This document shows, one piece after another, positions 26,398-36,585 of a DNA stretch of 64,000 bases; within the stretch, counting starts at the first letter, position 1; each line of letters opens with the position of its first letter. The notes beneath the pieces were generated by a model. The model was given only the letters and a program-made list of their open reading frames with translations. It ran no database searches and had not been told where the DNA came from. Source of the DNA: Moniliophthora roreri (lineage: Eukaryota; Basidiomycota; Agaricomycetes; Agaricales; Marasmiaceae). Location of the stretch: NCBI GenBank assembly GCA_001466705.2, contig LATX02000013.1, positions 62,001 to 126,000 on the forward strand, given 5' to 3'. The translations under genes and the position numbers were made by a program.

Positions 26398-27526
26398 ATG
26401 GGCAAGATGCTTCAGGCACTTTATACGCTGTTTCTTTTCACGAAGAGCGATACAATTCTCGTCGTCGTGCCCTCGGTGAGCATTCACATATCTCACATCT
26501 CCCTCTTCAGCTAGCACTAAACTCAACGTTAGCTAGCCGTCGCGTTCGTTGCCGCTGGACCGACCGATATAGTGACATTCTTCCAAGCTTTTCTATGGCT
26601 GGAACTTCATCTACTGGCTTTCAATGTATGTATACGCCAATGTTACACGTCAAAGTCAGATATACTAACGATCACCCGCTCCAGATCAGGAATCAGACGC
26701 TGGGTATTGAAGAGGACAAACTATGCAAACCACACAGACCATTCGCGTCTAATCGCGTCTCCTTGGACTACGCCTTGCCCATGTACATTGTCGCTGTCTC
26801 CGTCGCCGTCTGCTACAGCTTCTACCATGGCTTGCAACTCCTCAGTCTCACATACTTCACCGGAACAACGGCGTATAACGAGTTTGGATTAGCGAAAAGT
26901 CTGATACTGAAGAGTCCCATGGGTGCTGGAGGATACATGTGCTACTGCTGGGGACCTACATATATTATCGGTATGCGTGGTATCTTCGTGCTCAGCTATC
27001 ATCTAACGCGTTGGAGGACATCATCAACCTTTGAGCACGACCTCGATACACGGCATACTCGCAAGTATTTTGATTTTCTCCGTTACGGTACATAGGCATT
27101 TTCTCTAGCAGCGACCCCTCAAACTCATCCCCAAATCACAGGGTCATGCCCAAGACTTTCGAGATCGTTCCGGTGATGCGCTGTTGGGCCGTAAGACGAT
27201 TCCCCTCATTTTTTCACCTTGGGTATCGCGAGGCTATTTAATTATCGGCATGGCGGGTCTCACATATGGCCTCTCGATACGATGGTCCCCTCCTCCGATG
27301 GTCGTTGGAATCTTCGCTTTACTATGCGTTGTAACATCCATCAAGTTCAGCATTAAACATTCGGAAGAGGAAGACCGAAAGAGTTTCTGGTGGTACGAGG
27401 TTAGTCTGGTGTGAGCTGTCGGTTCTTGATCGAGCTGACCTTCCTCCACAGATGTGGCTTATTTGCGCTCATCTCTTGCCGGTCTTCGAACGAAGCCGGC
27501 CTGGAGTATCTGATACCTATATATGA
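26398..27526 (+). CDS. UbiA-superfamily membrane protein, probable fungal UbiA-type terpene cyclase or prenyltransferase, 286 aa
   Basis: Six exons (26398-26475, 26533-26625, 26685-26970, 27017-27087, 27142-27399, 27452-27526) join with GT..AG sites and correct phase into 286 aa without a stop. Two Asp/Glu-rich motifs stand where UbiA enzymes bind Mg-diphosphate: NQTLGIEEDKLCKPHRPF (about residues 60-77) and GHAQDFRDRSGDALLGR (about 177-193). Several hydrophobic helices surround them, for example around DTILVVVPSLAVAFVAAG and MYIVAVSVAVCYSFYHGL. UbiA enzymes are endoplasmic-reticulum or other membrane proteins that move or ionise prenyl diphosphates. The NQ..GIEED..(N/C)KP.RP form of the first motif is what I associate with fungal UbiA-type sesquiterpene cyclases such as the fumagillin Fma-TC, rather than with COQ2 or heme-O synthase; this subfamily call is inference. 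Upstream lies a dead SDR, downstream a repeat array and an MFS gene. Confidence 0.85.
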
Positions 27527-27727
27527 TAATTTGTACGATTTACAATGCTCCAATTTTCGCCCAGGCCAGACCTTCGACTTTCTACTACCTGCTCCGGTTG
27601 TCCAAATCTCCAATAAATTTATTCTCAATGCTCCTATCACTGTGTGAACCCTATGACTTCTCGCTCGCTGGCGCTGTTCTTTCTTCGGGGCTTGAAGGAT
27701 GTTTGCAAAGGCGTAGCATCTGCAACC

Positions 27728-28360
27728 AAGGGGGGGGGGGGGCGGGCCGTGGTTCCGGCATATACCGGTGGTTGGTTGGTTCGGCCGGAGGCCGACTAAA
27801 AAATTTTTCCTACCCAGAATTTTTTGGTAGTTTTGACTGCTTGTGGAGGCTTTTGAACAACAATCCTGATAGATTATTGTGTCTAAGATCCCTAATCTGC
27901 TATCCCTAAGGTTCTGGACCCTACATGAGACTAAGATGAGTACAGGGGGGAGGCGGGCCGTGGTTCCGGAACACCGGGACGGTTGGTTCGTTGCCCGATG
28001 GCTGGCTTAAAAAAAATTTTGAGCCAATTTTTTTTCAAATTTTGAACACTTTCTCAGTAACCAAAGGTTCTTTTATGACCACCTTCATAGCAGAAAGACT
28101 CAAATTTGCTCCTATATGCCTTTTGGATGCTGGTCCAGATCAGTTTCCTGCCCACCCATGGTCCTTGGGGCTCACTCACAGGTATTTTAAGGGTTTGTGG
28201 TGGTTCGGCTGTATAGGACTGGGAGTTCTCCATAATAGGGTTACATTATATGCCTTCTTGAACCAACTTACACCCTGGATAAACATACTATCCTTAGATC
28301 TTAGCAGATATCAATCCCTAGAGATTTGCAGTTGCTTGCTTGGGCTCCTGTACCTAGAAT
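27728..28360. repeat. Structured repeat array, copy 1 (units a and b)
   Basis: Begins with a G-run and CGGGCCGTGGTTCCGG, then CATATACCGG, GGTTGGTTGGTTC, a hairpin CGGCC-GGA-GGCCG, and an A/T tract. A related unit starts near 27946, with GGTTGGTTC and a hairpin GCC-CGAT-GGC. About 380 bp of further sequence follow, in which one frame stays open from 27991 (reads MPDGWLKKNFEP..), but this looks incidental. The block recurs almost exactly at 28578. It ends at an N (28361). Confidence 0.85.
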
Positions 28361-28361
28361 N
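28361..28361. other. Single ambiguous base (N) at a repeat edge
   Basis: The only N in the window. It sits exactly where copy 1 stops matching copy 2, so it may mark a contig join or an unresolved base in the assembly. Confidence 0.9.
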
Positions 28362-28577
28362 CTGGAAAGGCAGGCGAGTTTTCCACCTCGAATCCAAACG
28401 AGGCCTCAAAATGGATGTCTTGTGGTAAGGTTTTTTTTTCAAGCTGAGAAGGTTTATCCAAGGTTTTCTCGCATGAACCCACTGTTCTCTTAATGCAATT
28501 TGGCGTTTTCGTTGCTTTACGGGAACGCCATGGTTAATTACAGCCGTTTGAAAGAAGCGTTGAGACTCGCCGCGTGC

Positions 28578-29203
28578 AAGGGGGGCGGGCCGTAGTTCCG
28601 GCATATACCGGTGGTTGGTTGGTTCGGCCGGAGGCCGACTAAAAAATTTTTCCTACCCAGAATTTTTTGGTAGTTTTGACTGCTTGTGGAGGCTTTTGAA
28701 CAACAATCCTGATAGATTATTGTGTCTAAGATCCCTAATCTGCTATCCCTAAGGTTCTGGACCCTACATGAGACTAAGATGAGTACAGGGGGGAGGCGGG
28801 CCGTGGTTCCGGAACACCGGGACGGTTGGTTCGTTGCCCGATGGCTGGCTTAAAAAAAATTTTGAGCCAATTTTTTTTCAAATTTTGAACACTTTCTCAG
28901 TAACCAAAGGTTCTTTTATGACCACCTTCATAGCAGAAAGACTCAAATTTGCTCCTATATGCCTTTTGGATGCTGGTCCAGATCAGTTTCCTGCCCACCC
29001 ATGGTCCTTGGGGCTCACTCACAGGTATTTTAAGGGTTTGTGGTGGTTCGGCTGTATAGGACTGGGAGTTCTCCATAATAGGGTTACATTATATGCCTTC
29101 TTGAACCAACTTACACCCTGGATAAACATACTATCCTTAGATCTTAGCAGATATCAATCCCTAGAGATCTGCAGTTGCTTGCTTGGGCTCCTGTACCTAG
29201 AAT
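28578..29203. repeat. Structured repeat array, copy 2 (units a' and b')
   Basis: Matches 27728-28360 at an offset of 843 bp with only a few differences: a shorter G-run, CCGTAGTTCC for CCGTGGTTCC, and GAGATCTGCAG for GAGATTTGCAG. After the match the sequence continues smoothly into 29204-29280, whereas copy 1 breaks at the N. Confidence 0.85.
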
Positions 29204-29280
29204 ATAATGTAGATGAACCTTACAAACAGTTTGAAACATTCTACTGCAGACTTCGGTATATTGTGCTCGCACTTCGCTGA

Positions 29281-29880
29281 ACCTAGCTAATGCGAAGGGG
29301 GAAGAGGACCAGCGCTAGTCAGGTGCTTGCTACTTAGCGCCGGTGATGTCATGTGAACTACCTTCCATATATGGTAGTCAGTGGTTGGTTGGTTCACCGC
29401 GACGGTCCTTAAAAAAAATTCGACCCCATGTACAAAAAAAAAAATTTCCCTCCCCCCTGGACGAGTATGTTGTTGACAATACTTCGGACCACAGCTAGCG
29501 CGCTACTTGGGCGTCAATTGTGAATGCCAACATGGTTTCGTGAAAATCTATGGTCCTCTTACCTCTGGGACAGTCTGCAGACAACCCATAGCTTCTGAAA
29601 ACCCAAATAAATTGGGCAGAGGTGATACCGGCAAGATGGGAACAAAAGAAAGGTGAGCGGTCGCTTATGTCATGCCCTCCATATATAGTATTTTTGGCAC
29701 GTGATGGTTGGTTGGTTCCCTCCGAGACCCTCTTAAAAAAAATCCGGCGCTATATATTAAATTATTTTCCTGCCCCCCTTGGATGTAACAGAAAACTGGG
29801 TGCGTCATTCCTTTTCTGTTCAAGCTTAAGGATTGTGCTCATATCCAATCATTCAATATCCACAGTTCAATGTTGAATGG
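29281..29880. repeat. Diverged units c and d of the GGTTGGTTGGTTC repeat
   Basis: Unit c (about 29359-29450): hairpin CTACC..GGTAG, then GGTTGGTTGGTTC, hairpin ACCG-CGA-CGGT, then CCTTAAAAAAAATT. Unit d (about 29670-29775): CCATATATAG, GGTTGGTTGGTTC, then CTCTTAAAAAAAATCC. The flanks differ from copies 1 and 2, but the order hairpin, GGTT motif, second arm, A8 tract is kept; a second hairpin is not clear in d. Confidence 0.7.
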
Positions 29881-31071
29881 TCGCGCAATTCGCAAAAATC
29901 ACTCAAGCTTGCTAAGTAAAAAGTCCTACAATCACAATACTTCTCTCAGCTCCTCTGCAGTTACATTCAACTTGACGTCATTTCGTCTATATCGGACTGT
30001 TCGCTAGTCTGTCGATCTTCTCGGACTCGAAGGTGACAGATTCAGAGGAGGGTATTCCTTCATTTGCGTGTGGTACGGCTTTTCTCATTTAGAAAGTGTA
30101 CCACGGCGTGCGCGGTTAATCCTCAAGACTTTACCTCCTTATCTTGCATCCAAAATTAATCGCCCTCTAGGGGATAAAGACAGAATCGAAGGTTTTCGAA
30201 GCTCAAATCACTTTAAAGGTCATTGAGCCTTCAGAAGGGTTAATGTGATGCCCAAGCAAGCTATCGCAACAGGAATGAATACGTGATCATCACTGCCGTA
30301 ACGTTGGGCGGTCTATACGCGACATATCCCCCACACGCGTGTTCCTTCGCAACGGCTCTTTGAGCGTCAATTACTTCCGAAGGGTTCACTATCGGATCCA
30401 ATGCAATCTCACGTATAAAGAAATGTGTCATCCTGCATCAGGTATCCTTCCTTAGACACAACTTTTAATAACACCAATTCCAAGGCCGATGCCAACAACC
30501 TTACTCCAGCGATGTCGGAGGTTGAGGAATGGGTGAAGAACTTGGCTAGCTTCGCAATTACTACAAAGGTTCGCGCGCGCCGCGGCGGTTTCCTTTGGCT
30601 CGCGACCATCCAGACTGGAGGCGCCTCGAACTAGGTGAGGTTTCTCGGTGTAGCAATCCACTGACTGACAATTGAGCGTTCCCCGCGTTTCAGTTTGTAC
30701 AGGACATGATTGATGGATCGAAGATCCTTGAGAGTTTCATGTCCTCGAAATGAAGGACTATGCCGTGAAGAGTCAACTTTCATGTGTAAGTACGATTGCT
30801 TCTGCCGGTATGTATGTATTCGCTGATCACTGATGTCGACAGGCTTCCCATTCTCTAAATGATACAGTAGCGGCAGTCTTCACTGTCTTGAAGCCCGCTT
30901 TGAGTATCCAATAGTTCAGTAGTACTATGTGTAGGGTTGAAAGCGATAAAGTGCTTCCGTCCATGGAGACCCAACAAATAGGAAATGTTACTGATAGCAT
31001 GCACAAAATCGAGTTGTACGATGTCATGGTACATGTGTTGTATTCCATCGAACGCAATATTGTCCATCCAT
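29881..31071. other. 1.2 kb without a recognisable gene
   Basis: Short open frames at 30409-30634 on both strands have no recognisable motif. The right part is 3' flank of the minus-strand MFS gene. Confidence 0.4.
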
Positions 31072-32901
31072 TCATCCTTCCAACTCGGTCTCTTCATTTT
31101 GACGCCTCTTCATTCCGTCACCTACCCAACCAATCAAACTCACGAGTGCAGCTCCTGCAAAGCAAGTCCCGACATACACGATCATTTTTTCATACTTCCC
31201 GTCGGCGATCGTATAGCCGTTATGACTTCCTGCCACCGCGCTTGTTGCGTTGTTCGAATAGGATGAAGCTGATAGAGCTGTCGAAATTGGAGTCGAGAAT
31301 ATATTCCCTAATCCTCGAGAGAGACCCATATATCCAAAAATAGTTGTCGCGAGAGCTGGGTCTTCGCCTGTATGATGTTAGTTAGGAGCGGTCACCGATG
31401 AAGAAAGGAATGTTAGCCCTACTTAGCAGCCTAATGAAGCCAGTCCAAAGGCTACTCCATCCTCCCGCGAAGACGCCATACACAATCCCGAACGAAACCA
31501 ACCCGCCAAAAGAGGAAGAAAGAATACCCCACAGAATAAATGTCGCCAAAGATGTGAAAGTAAGTGTTGATACCGCAAGCACCCATGGGCTGAAGCTGTC
31601 CGAGAGATATCCCATTGAAATTCCGCCTAGAACCGAGGCGCCTGTTGATGATTCGAAAGTTCGTGAATGAAGCTGAAAGCTAAGCGCTGGAAGCGTACCG
31701 TTGAGAAGAGCAAGGGTAACCGAGGCCTTTGTAGTGCTGATGTGTAACGCGCTTGCAAAAGCTGCAGTTACATTCGAGGCGGGTTCAATAATGGTAGAAG
31801 ATACGAAGGACTTACTAGGTAACCAGACGATTGGAACGAAATAACCAAATCCCTGCATGGTGTTGGCAGCCACGACAATCCAAAATGTTCCCCTCCTCCA
31901 CCATTGGCCACTGACTGAGCCTCGAGGTTCTGGTGCCCTAACCCGAACACGCAACTCTGGTACACGACCTTTGCAGAACGGAAGGGTGGGTATTAGAGAA
32001 GCAGCGACGATGATAGACAGGTATCGCAGTGCTTTGGCTGATCCATGGGACTGTATGAGGAGTGGGACAGTGAGAGGGAGTACGAAACCTCCTACCGCTG
32101 TGCCTGGGGAATCATGAATGAAGCAGAGGGACGGGATAAACAGGTAGGAAACGGACCAGCAAATATGACACCAGTGGCAAATCCTCTGCGTTTCACGAAC
32201 CATTCAGACATGTATGAGATGCATGGGCAGTATAGTATCACTGAATTATTCTAGTCAGACAGCTAATCTTTAGAAAAGAAGCAGCACTCACCTCCTCCGA
32301 CAGCATACAAAGCACCCTGCAAGAAAACCAACGCCCGCACATTGGACGTGTAACTTGCACCAAACAATGACGCCCAGCACAACGCTGCACCTAGCCGCAT
32401 CATCCATCGTCGGTAGTATGGATAGCGAGCCATGAAAGCGCCGATGATAGGGCCTTTCAAAACCTCCTCAGTTCGCTTATTCTGCCTACAGGGTGCACCT
32501 CACCAGAGCAATAGATAATCCCAGACGAAAGTGGTCCGATCAACGGAAGTAATGACGATGCATTCTTTTGGTTTCTGTACGTTGGATCAGCGAGGTAAGC
32601 TAGGCGTTGTGATACGATGTCAGCGAGGAACCGCGTCTACTCGGAAAAGATGCTCACCCTCCAAGAATACCCCGAACGAACTTGGAAATCCCCATACGAT
32701 AGCTTCAATCACGAATGCAGATACCAGCTACTCGTCCAACGATCAGCAGAGACTCTAGAAGGAATCAATGAGACATACGAATAACCAAGCATGGGGCCCT
32801 CCATCGACAGGTGGTAAAGAAGACTCGTTGACGCGTAGGATCGGTTCCTCAAAATTGGAATCGTTTTGAGGTTGTCCTGCGAGCTCGATAGGTTCGTCCA
32901 T
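31072..32901 (-). CDS. MFS transporter, monocarboxylate-permease-like
   Basis: Read on the minus strand from the ATG at 32901, exons encode an acidic cytosolic N-terminus ending LPPVDGGPHAWLF, a start typical of fungal MCT/riboflavin-transporter-like MFS proteins. Membrane segments follow: AFVIEAIVWGFPSSFGVFLE; SSLLPLIGPLSSGIIYC; IGAFMARYPYYRRWMMRLGA; ALVFLQGALYAVGG; MSEWFVKRRGFATGVIFA; GTAVGGFVLPLTVPLLI. The second half carries FGYFVPIVWLP, GGISMGYLSDSFSPWVL, LVSFGIVYGVFAGGWSSLW and MGLSRGLGNIFSTPISTAL. The stop is at 31072. Introns are short and phases look consistent. The substrate (monocarboxylates, or export of a product) cannot be read from the sequence. A TATATA box lies about 65 bp upstream (near 32965-32972). 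Confidence 0.8.
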
Positions 32902-33685
32902 GGGTGCTCGGAAAGACTATGACTCGAGGTTGGAGGCCCTTCTACGCACTCGGAATTTTGTAACGTATATATAAGGGGACAAGAAAACGCCTAGAAATTC
33001 CCTTGGCAGCAGCGCGCCTGTTCGGGTAAGCTTCGGACAGCTTAGTGAAGGCATCAATCAGTGACGAGAATATTTTTAACGCGTCGTTCGTAGCAGATAG
33101 CGTACAAAGCATCGAAAGCATAACTAAACCAACCGCAACAGGACAGGACAGGACAAGACAGGAGAATCAGGAAGAGAAAAGGAGAGCAAATATAAGAAAA
33201 CAAAACCTCTATATATATATACAAGTTTGGCAGGGCAGAAATGCACGTGTACGAATTGGAGATACAGTGGGTAAATGAGAAGGAGAAAAGCGAAGAAGAG
33301 TCGTAAATCGTACAGTCTAAAGCGATATCGGTATCAGTGACATCAGCAGGAATATAGCAATATCCAGCGGTACAGTTCCGTTGGGGGGTTACGTTGTGTT
33401 AAGGGGCACAATGTTAGCAGCGGTAAATTCAGGGGTCCACTGCGGTAGCTACATTTGCAGCATGGTGATGGTGGTGTTGGCGTTGGTATTGGTGGTGGTA
33501 GGCGAAGCGGGTGGCAAATTGAGAAGCTCAGGAGCCACACACATAATAAGGATCGTCGAGTGTGGCCTGAGCTGTCCCGCTATTGAAGCCCATCGTGAAA
33601 GACCCAAGGCTATTTAATGTTCAAGGATAAAAAAAAAGTTGACGAGACTTAGATGTTCAATAAGACTAGGGGCCATGTGCGGCCG
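32902..33685. other. Intergenic region between the MFS and AMPK-beta genes
   Basis: Contains a short simple repeat (AGGACAGGACAGGACAAGAC, about 33141), a TA run at 33213-33222 and poly-A (33626-33635). Probable promoter of the MFS gene and 3' UTR of the AMPK-beta gene. Confidence 0.5.
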
Positions 33686-36269
33686 CTACGTCGGTTTGTA
33701 GTAAACCGTAGTAACATACTACAACGAAAATGTCAGATTCCCAGAAATGACTTCCGAATGAGAAGTACGTACCTTTTGGCGGTACCTGATAGTCTCTCCG
33801 ACAGCTAGGACACCGTTCTTGATCGCACTTGTACAGAGATGGTGTAACACCACGTGACTAGGTGGTACAGGCAGAACACTCGAATCATCAGCAATCAATG
33901 CAGCAGAGTCGTCTGAAATTCGTGGTCCATTCGAAATCGAGATAGCTACTGCCGTGACAGCCGTCATTGGAGGGTGCATCGTCGTACTTGGCAGGTACGA
34001 GGGGTCCCGCTCCGGTACGGGAGGTGGTGGAGCATGATGCCTGTAATGATGTTGCTGACGGCAGTGTACGCTCGTAACGTCGGTTCCGCTAGCGGTCGTG
34101 ACTGGAAGGGCATTAGGAGGCGAGTTGACGCTCGTAGATGGGGTGAGAGCTCGGCGTTCCCTGTCTTTCTTTCTATTCTCTCTGTCGCCCGATGAGCTGG
34201 AACCGGTAGCTCGAGGATTGTTTACAGAGTTGAGAATAAGTTTCTCTAAATGTCGGGGAAGTTTGGGAGCCGGGGGTATATTCGGTAGTGGTATGAAACC
34301 GCTGACATGCTGCGTATCCTGTGCTCCTCGATTCTGCATCTGGCGTCGAATCTGGACAGGCGAAGGAGTCAATTACAAAGAATCATCCACGACGAAAAGC
34401 ACATACTTGAGTCTGATGTGCGAGGAAAGCCTCCTCCTCTTGTGCAGCTTCGATGAGCTCCAACGGGATCTCGTCTGTCCATTGCGGTTTGTAGTGCACC
34501 TTCAAGTGCATTTTCGTCGGTGGCGGAGATTGTTTTCTACGGATAGAGGCCTTGTGACTCTTTTCCTTCTCCTGCTCGACGACGGCGTCTATAGTATCAC
34601 CATCATTTGTCGAGCTGACACTCCAGAAGGAGTAACCCAAACCCATCGCAGGCTTTTTATGGCGACCAAGATGAGTCGCCGCGGGATGTGAGTGAGTGTT
34701 CGCCAACCCAAGCCCGAGGTTGAGCCCAGGTCGGTTCGGCGTATGCCCCGGCGGCGAACTAGGAGTAGTAGGTGCGGTGCTAACGCTAGGTGTGGCAGCC
34801 ATACTGGCAGCAGCTGTGGTTGTTGCACTACCAGTAGATGCTAGACCGTTATGACGAGTCAGAAGGGTAGGCCTCGGTCTTTGAGGCGCCTCTTCTTTGT
34901 CTGCTTGCTCCGTGCCATCACCGTCAATTTCGGAACCAGCATCTGAGCCAGGAACGCGTACGATTCCTACATTCAGGTAATTGGCCAGACCGCCGCTCCC
35001 GTTGACTGCAGTCGGCAGGTTCTCTGCGACGCGCCATTCGTCGTCGACAAGGAACCGCAGGTGATGGGTTCCAGGTGCTAGAGATATAATCGTGCTATAC
35101 CCTACCAAGGGTATCGGCGGGTACTCGCCAGGAGGTGAAGTAGGTGCAGATGTAGGAGCCGAGGTTGGTGGTGATGTGGCAGGCGAGTTCGATGAAAATA
35201 CTGGTTGCTGTAAGAAACCACTATAATATGATAGAGTTAGACATATGATATGAAAACAAGAAAGGAATAAATAGACGAAGCACAGGATCATAACGAAATC
35301 GGTGAGTGACATTGGTTGTTGATCAAAAGCCGCGGGAGCATTGTGCGCGTGGAAAAAATATAAAAAGGACACTCACTCTACCTCCATAGGTTTCCTGTCA
35401 TCCCAACTGTCACCAACAGCCACACACAGAAAGACATTCTTTCCAGCGTCCCCGTGCCATGAAACCTCGACCTGGACGCGGTCAGGTTCGCCCTCTGTGC
35501 CTTCCACCACATCCAACTCTTGCAATCCTACATGAGCATCGAACTCAATATGCCCAATCGTATCTGCAATCGCAGCGGTATCAGAGAACCTATCAGAATA
35601 AAATCCTAGTGGAATCGAGGAGTGCACGACTTCCTCGCCAAAATCATCGACAACAGACGAGTCGGTCTGGTGCGGCTCAGGTGGTAGCGGAGGTGTGTGG
35701 GTTCTGGATGGTGCTCTGGATGGTGCTCTGGACGGTGGAGGTGCACCTGGACGTGGCATAGTCATGCTGGATAAGTTGGATGGAATGTAATGCATGTACT
35801 GCGACCCTCTGGCGCGACTCGGTACCCGGGAAGATGGTTCAGCACTTCTGCCCTTATGACGACCTCTCGTCGGTCCCGTCGGCTGCGCTTGCGCCCCGCT
35901 TGATCCCCCTCTCGTCTTATTCAAATGATCCATATGCGATGAAGGCTGAACAGCATAGTCAGCCGGGTTCACCTTCCTTCCAACCTTCTCTTCGCCTGTG
36001 GGAATCGGGATCGATGCTGTCCTGGAACCTCCATACGGAACCTCATACTGCTGCTGGATCAGTTCTGACGAAGATATCATTCCTGCAAGATCAGGCAGGT
36101 CTATTGACCTCTTCTTGTTGCGCATCGAGGGATGAGGTTGACCTGGAACTGGTGAAGCAGTTCCGGAACGCGATCCATAGCGTGAATGTTGAGGATTATT
36201 TAAAGGATTGTAAGAGTTGAATGGGTCACGGGTGGTCGGGTTGGCCGGGGAGGAAGGCGAATTGCCCAT
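33686..36269 (-). CDS. SNF1/AMPK complex beta subunit (SIP1/SIP2/GAL83 type)
   Basis: The ATG at 36269 opens MGNSPSSPANPTTRDPF, with a Gly2 and Ser pattern allowing N-myristoylation. A long Pro/Ser-rich linker follows. The glycogen-binding CBM48 domain starts at VEVSWHGDAGKNVFLCVAVG and, after an intron, continues through IISLAPGTHHLRFLVDDEWR and NLPTAVNGSGGLANYLNV. The C-terminal AMPKBI domain, which holds the kinase and gamma subunits, is spread over later exons: WTDEIPLELIEAAQEEEAFL, LPRHLEKLILN, PSHVVLHHLCTSAIKNGVLA and, in the tiny last exon, KYVTTVYYKPT with stop at 33686. The subunit scaffolds and localises the energy-sensing kinase that controls glucose repression. The AMPKBI domain is split by a low-complexity Ser/His/Pro insert of more than 100 residues, as is common in basidiomycetes. 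Confidence 0.9.
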
Positions 36270-36585
36270 TGCTCGCTGTGATTGACGGCGACGACGAGAG
36301 GTAGCACTGCGGCCTCGAGCCTCAAGGTGAGAAGGTGGAGTTCTTTTATTTATTTACTTGTGATTGTGTAGATGTCATCTGGATGAGATAACATTTTCCA
36401 AATTTGGAACATTCCTTCTGACTTCTGATGTCAAAGCAAGCGCTGGAATATCGCCATTGGAGGCCACCATCACAGATCTGTAACTATAAAACTAAAATAC
36501 AGAGTGTAGGGTTCAACCCTACTAAATGCCATCGACAGCGAGAGAGAGAAGTAAAAAGCATAAACAAACCGAAAACCATCTAGGA
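36270..36585. other. Intergenic spacer with a perfect hairpin at 36506-36522
   Basis: GTAGGGTTCAACCCTAC forms a 6-bp stem with a TTCAA loop between the 5' side of the AMPK-beta gene and the 3' end of the MAPKK gene. It resembles a tRNA T-arm, but no other tRNA arms surround it. Possibly an RNA 3'-end structure of the MAPKK transcript or chance. Confidence 0.4.

Noticed and set aside
27991..28428. Open frame of about 145 aa repeated at 28834-29280
   Set aside because: It lies in the repeat array, is identical only because the DNA is duplicated, and shows no motif; I treat it as chance.
27728..29780. Helitron 3' end (hairpin followed by CTRRT) or tRNA-derived SINE (B box) as origin of the GGTT repeats
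   Set aside because: Only unit a has CTAA after the hairpin; the others have CTTAA, and the GGTTC is not followed by a B-box consensus.
34383..35372. Long minus-strand open frame starting MSFLYFFHAHNAPAAF upstream of the second AMPK-beta exon
   Set aside because: Its first 50 codons cover the intron; only the part from QQPVFSSNSPATSPP on belongs to the AMPK-beta subunit, so the true start is 36269.
36506..36522. tRNA gene suggested by a T-arm-like hairpin
   Set aside because: No acceptor, D or anticodon arm surrounds it.
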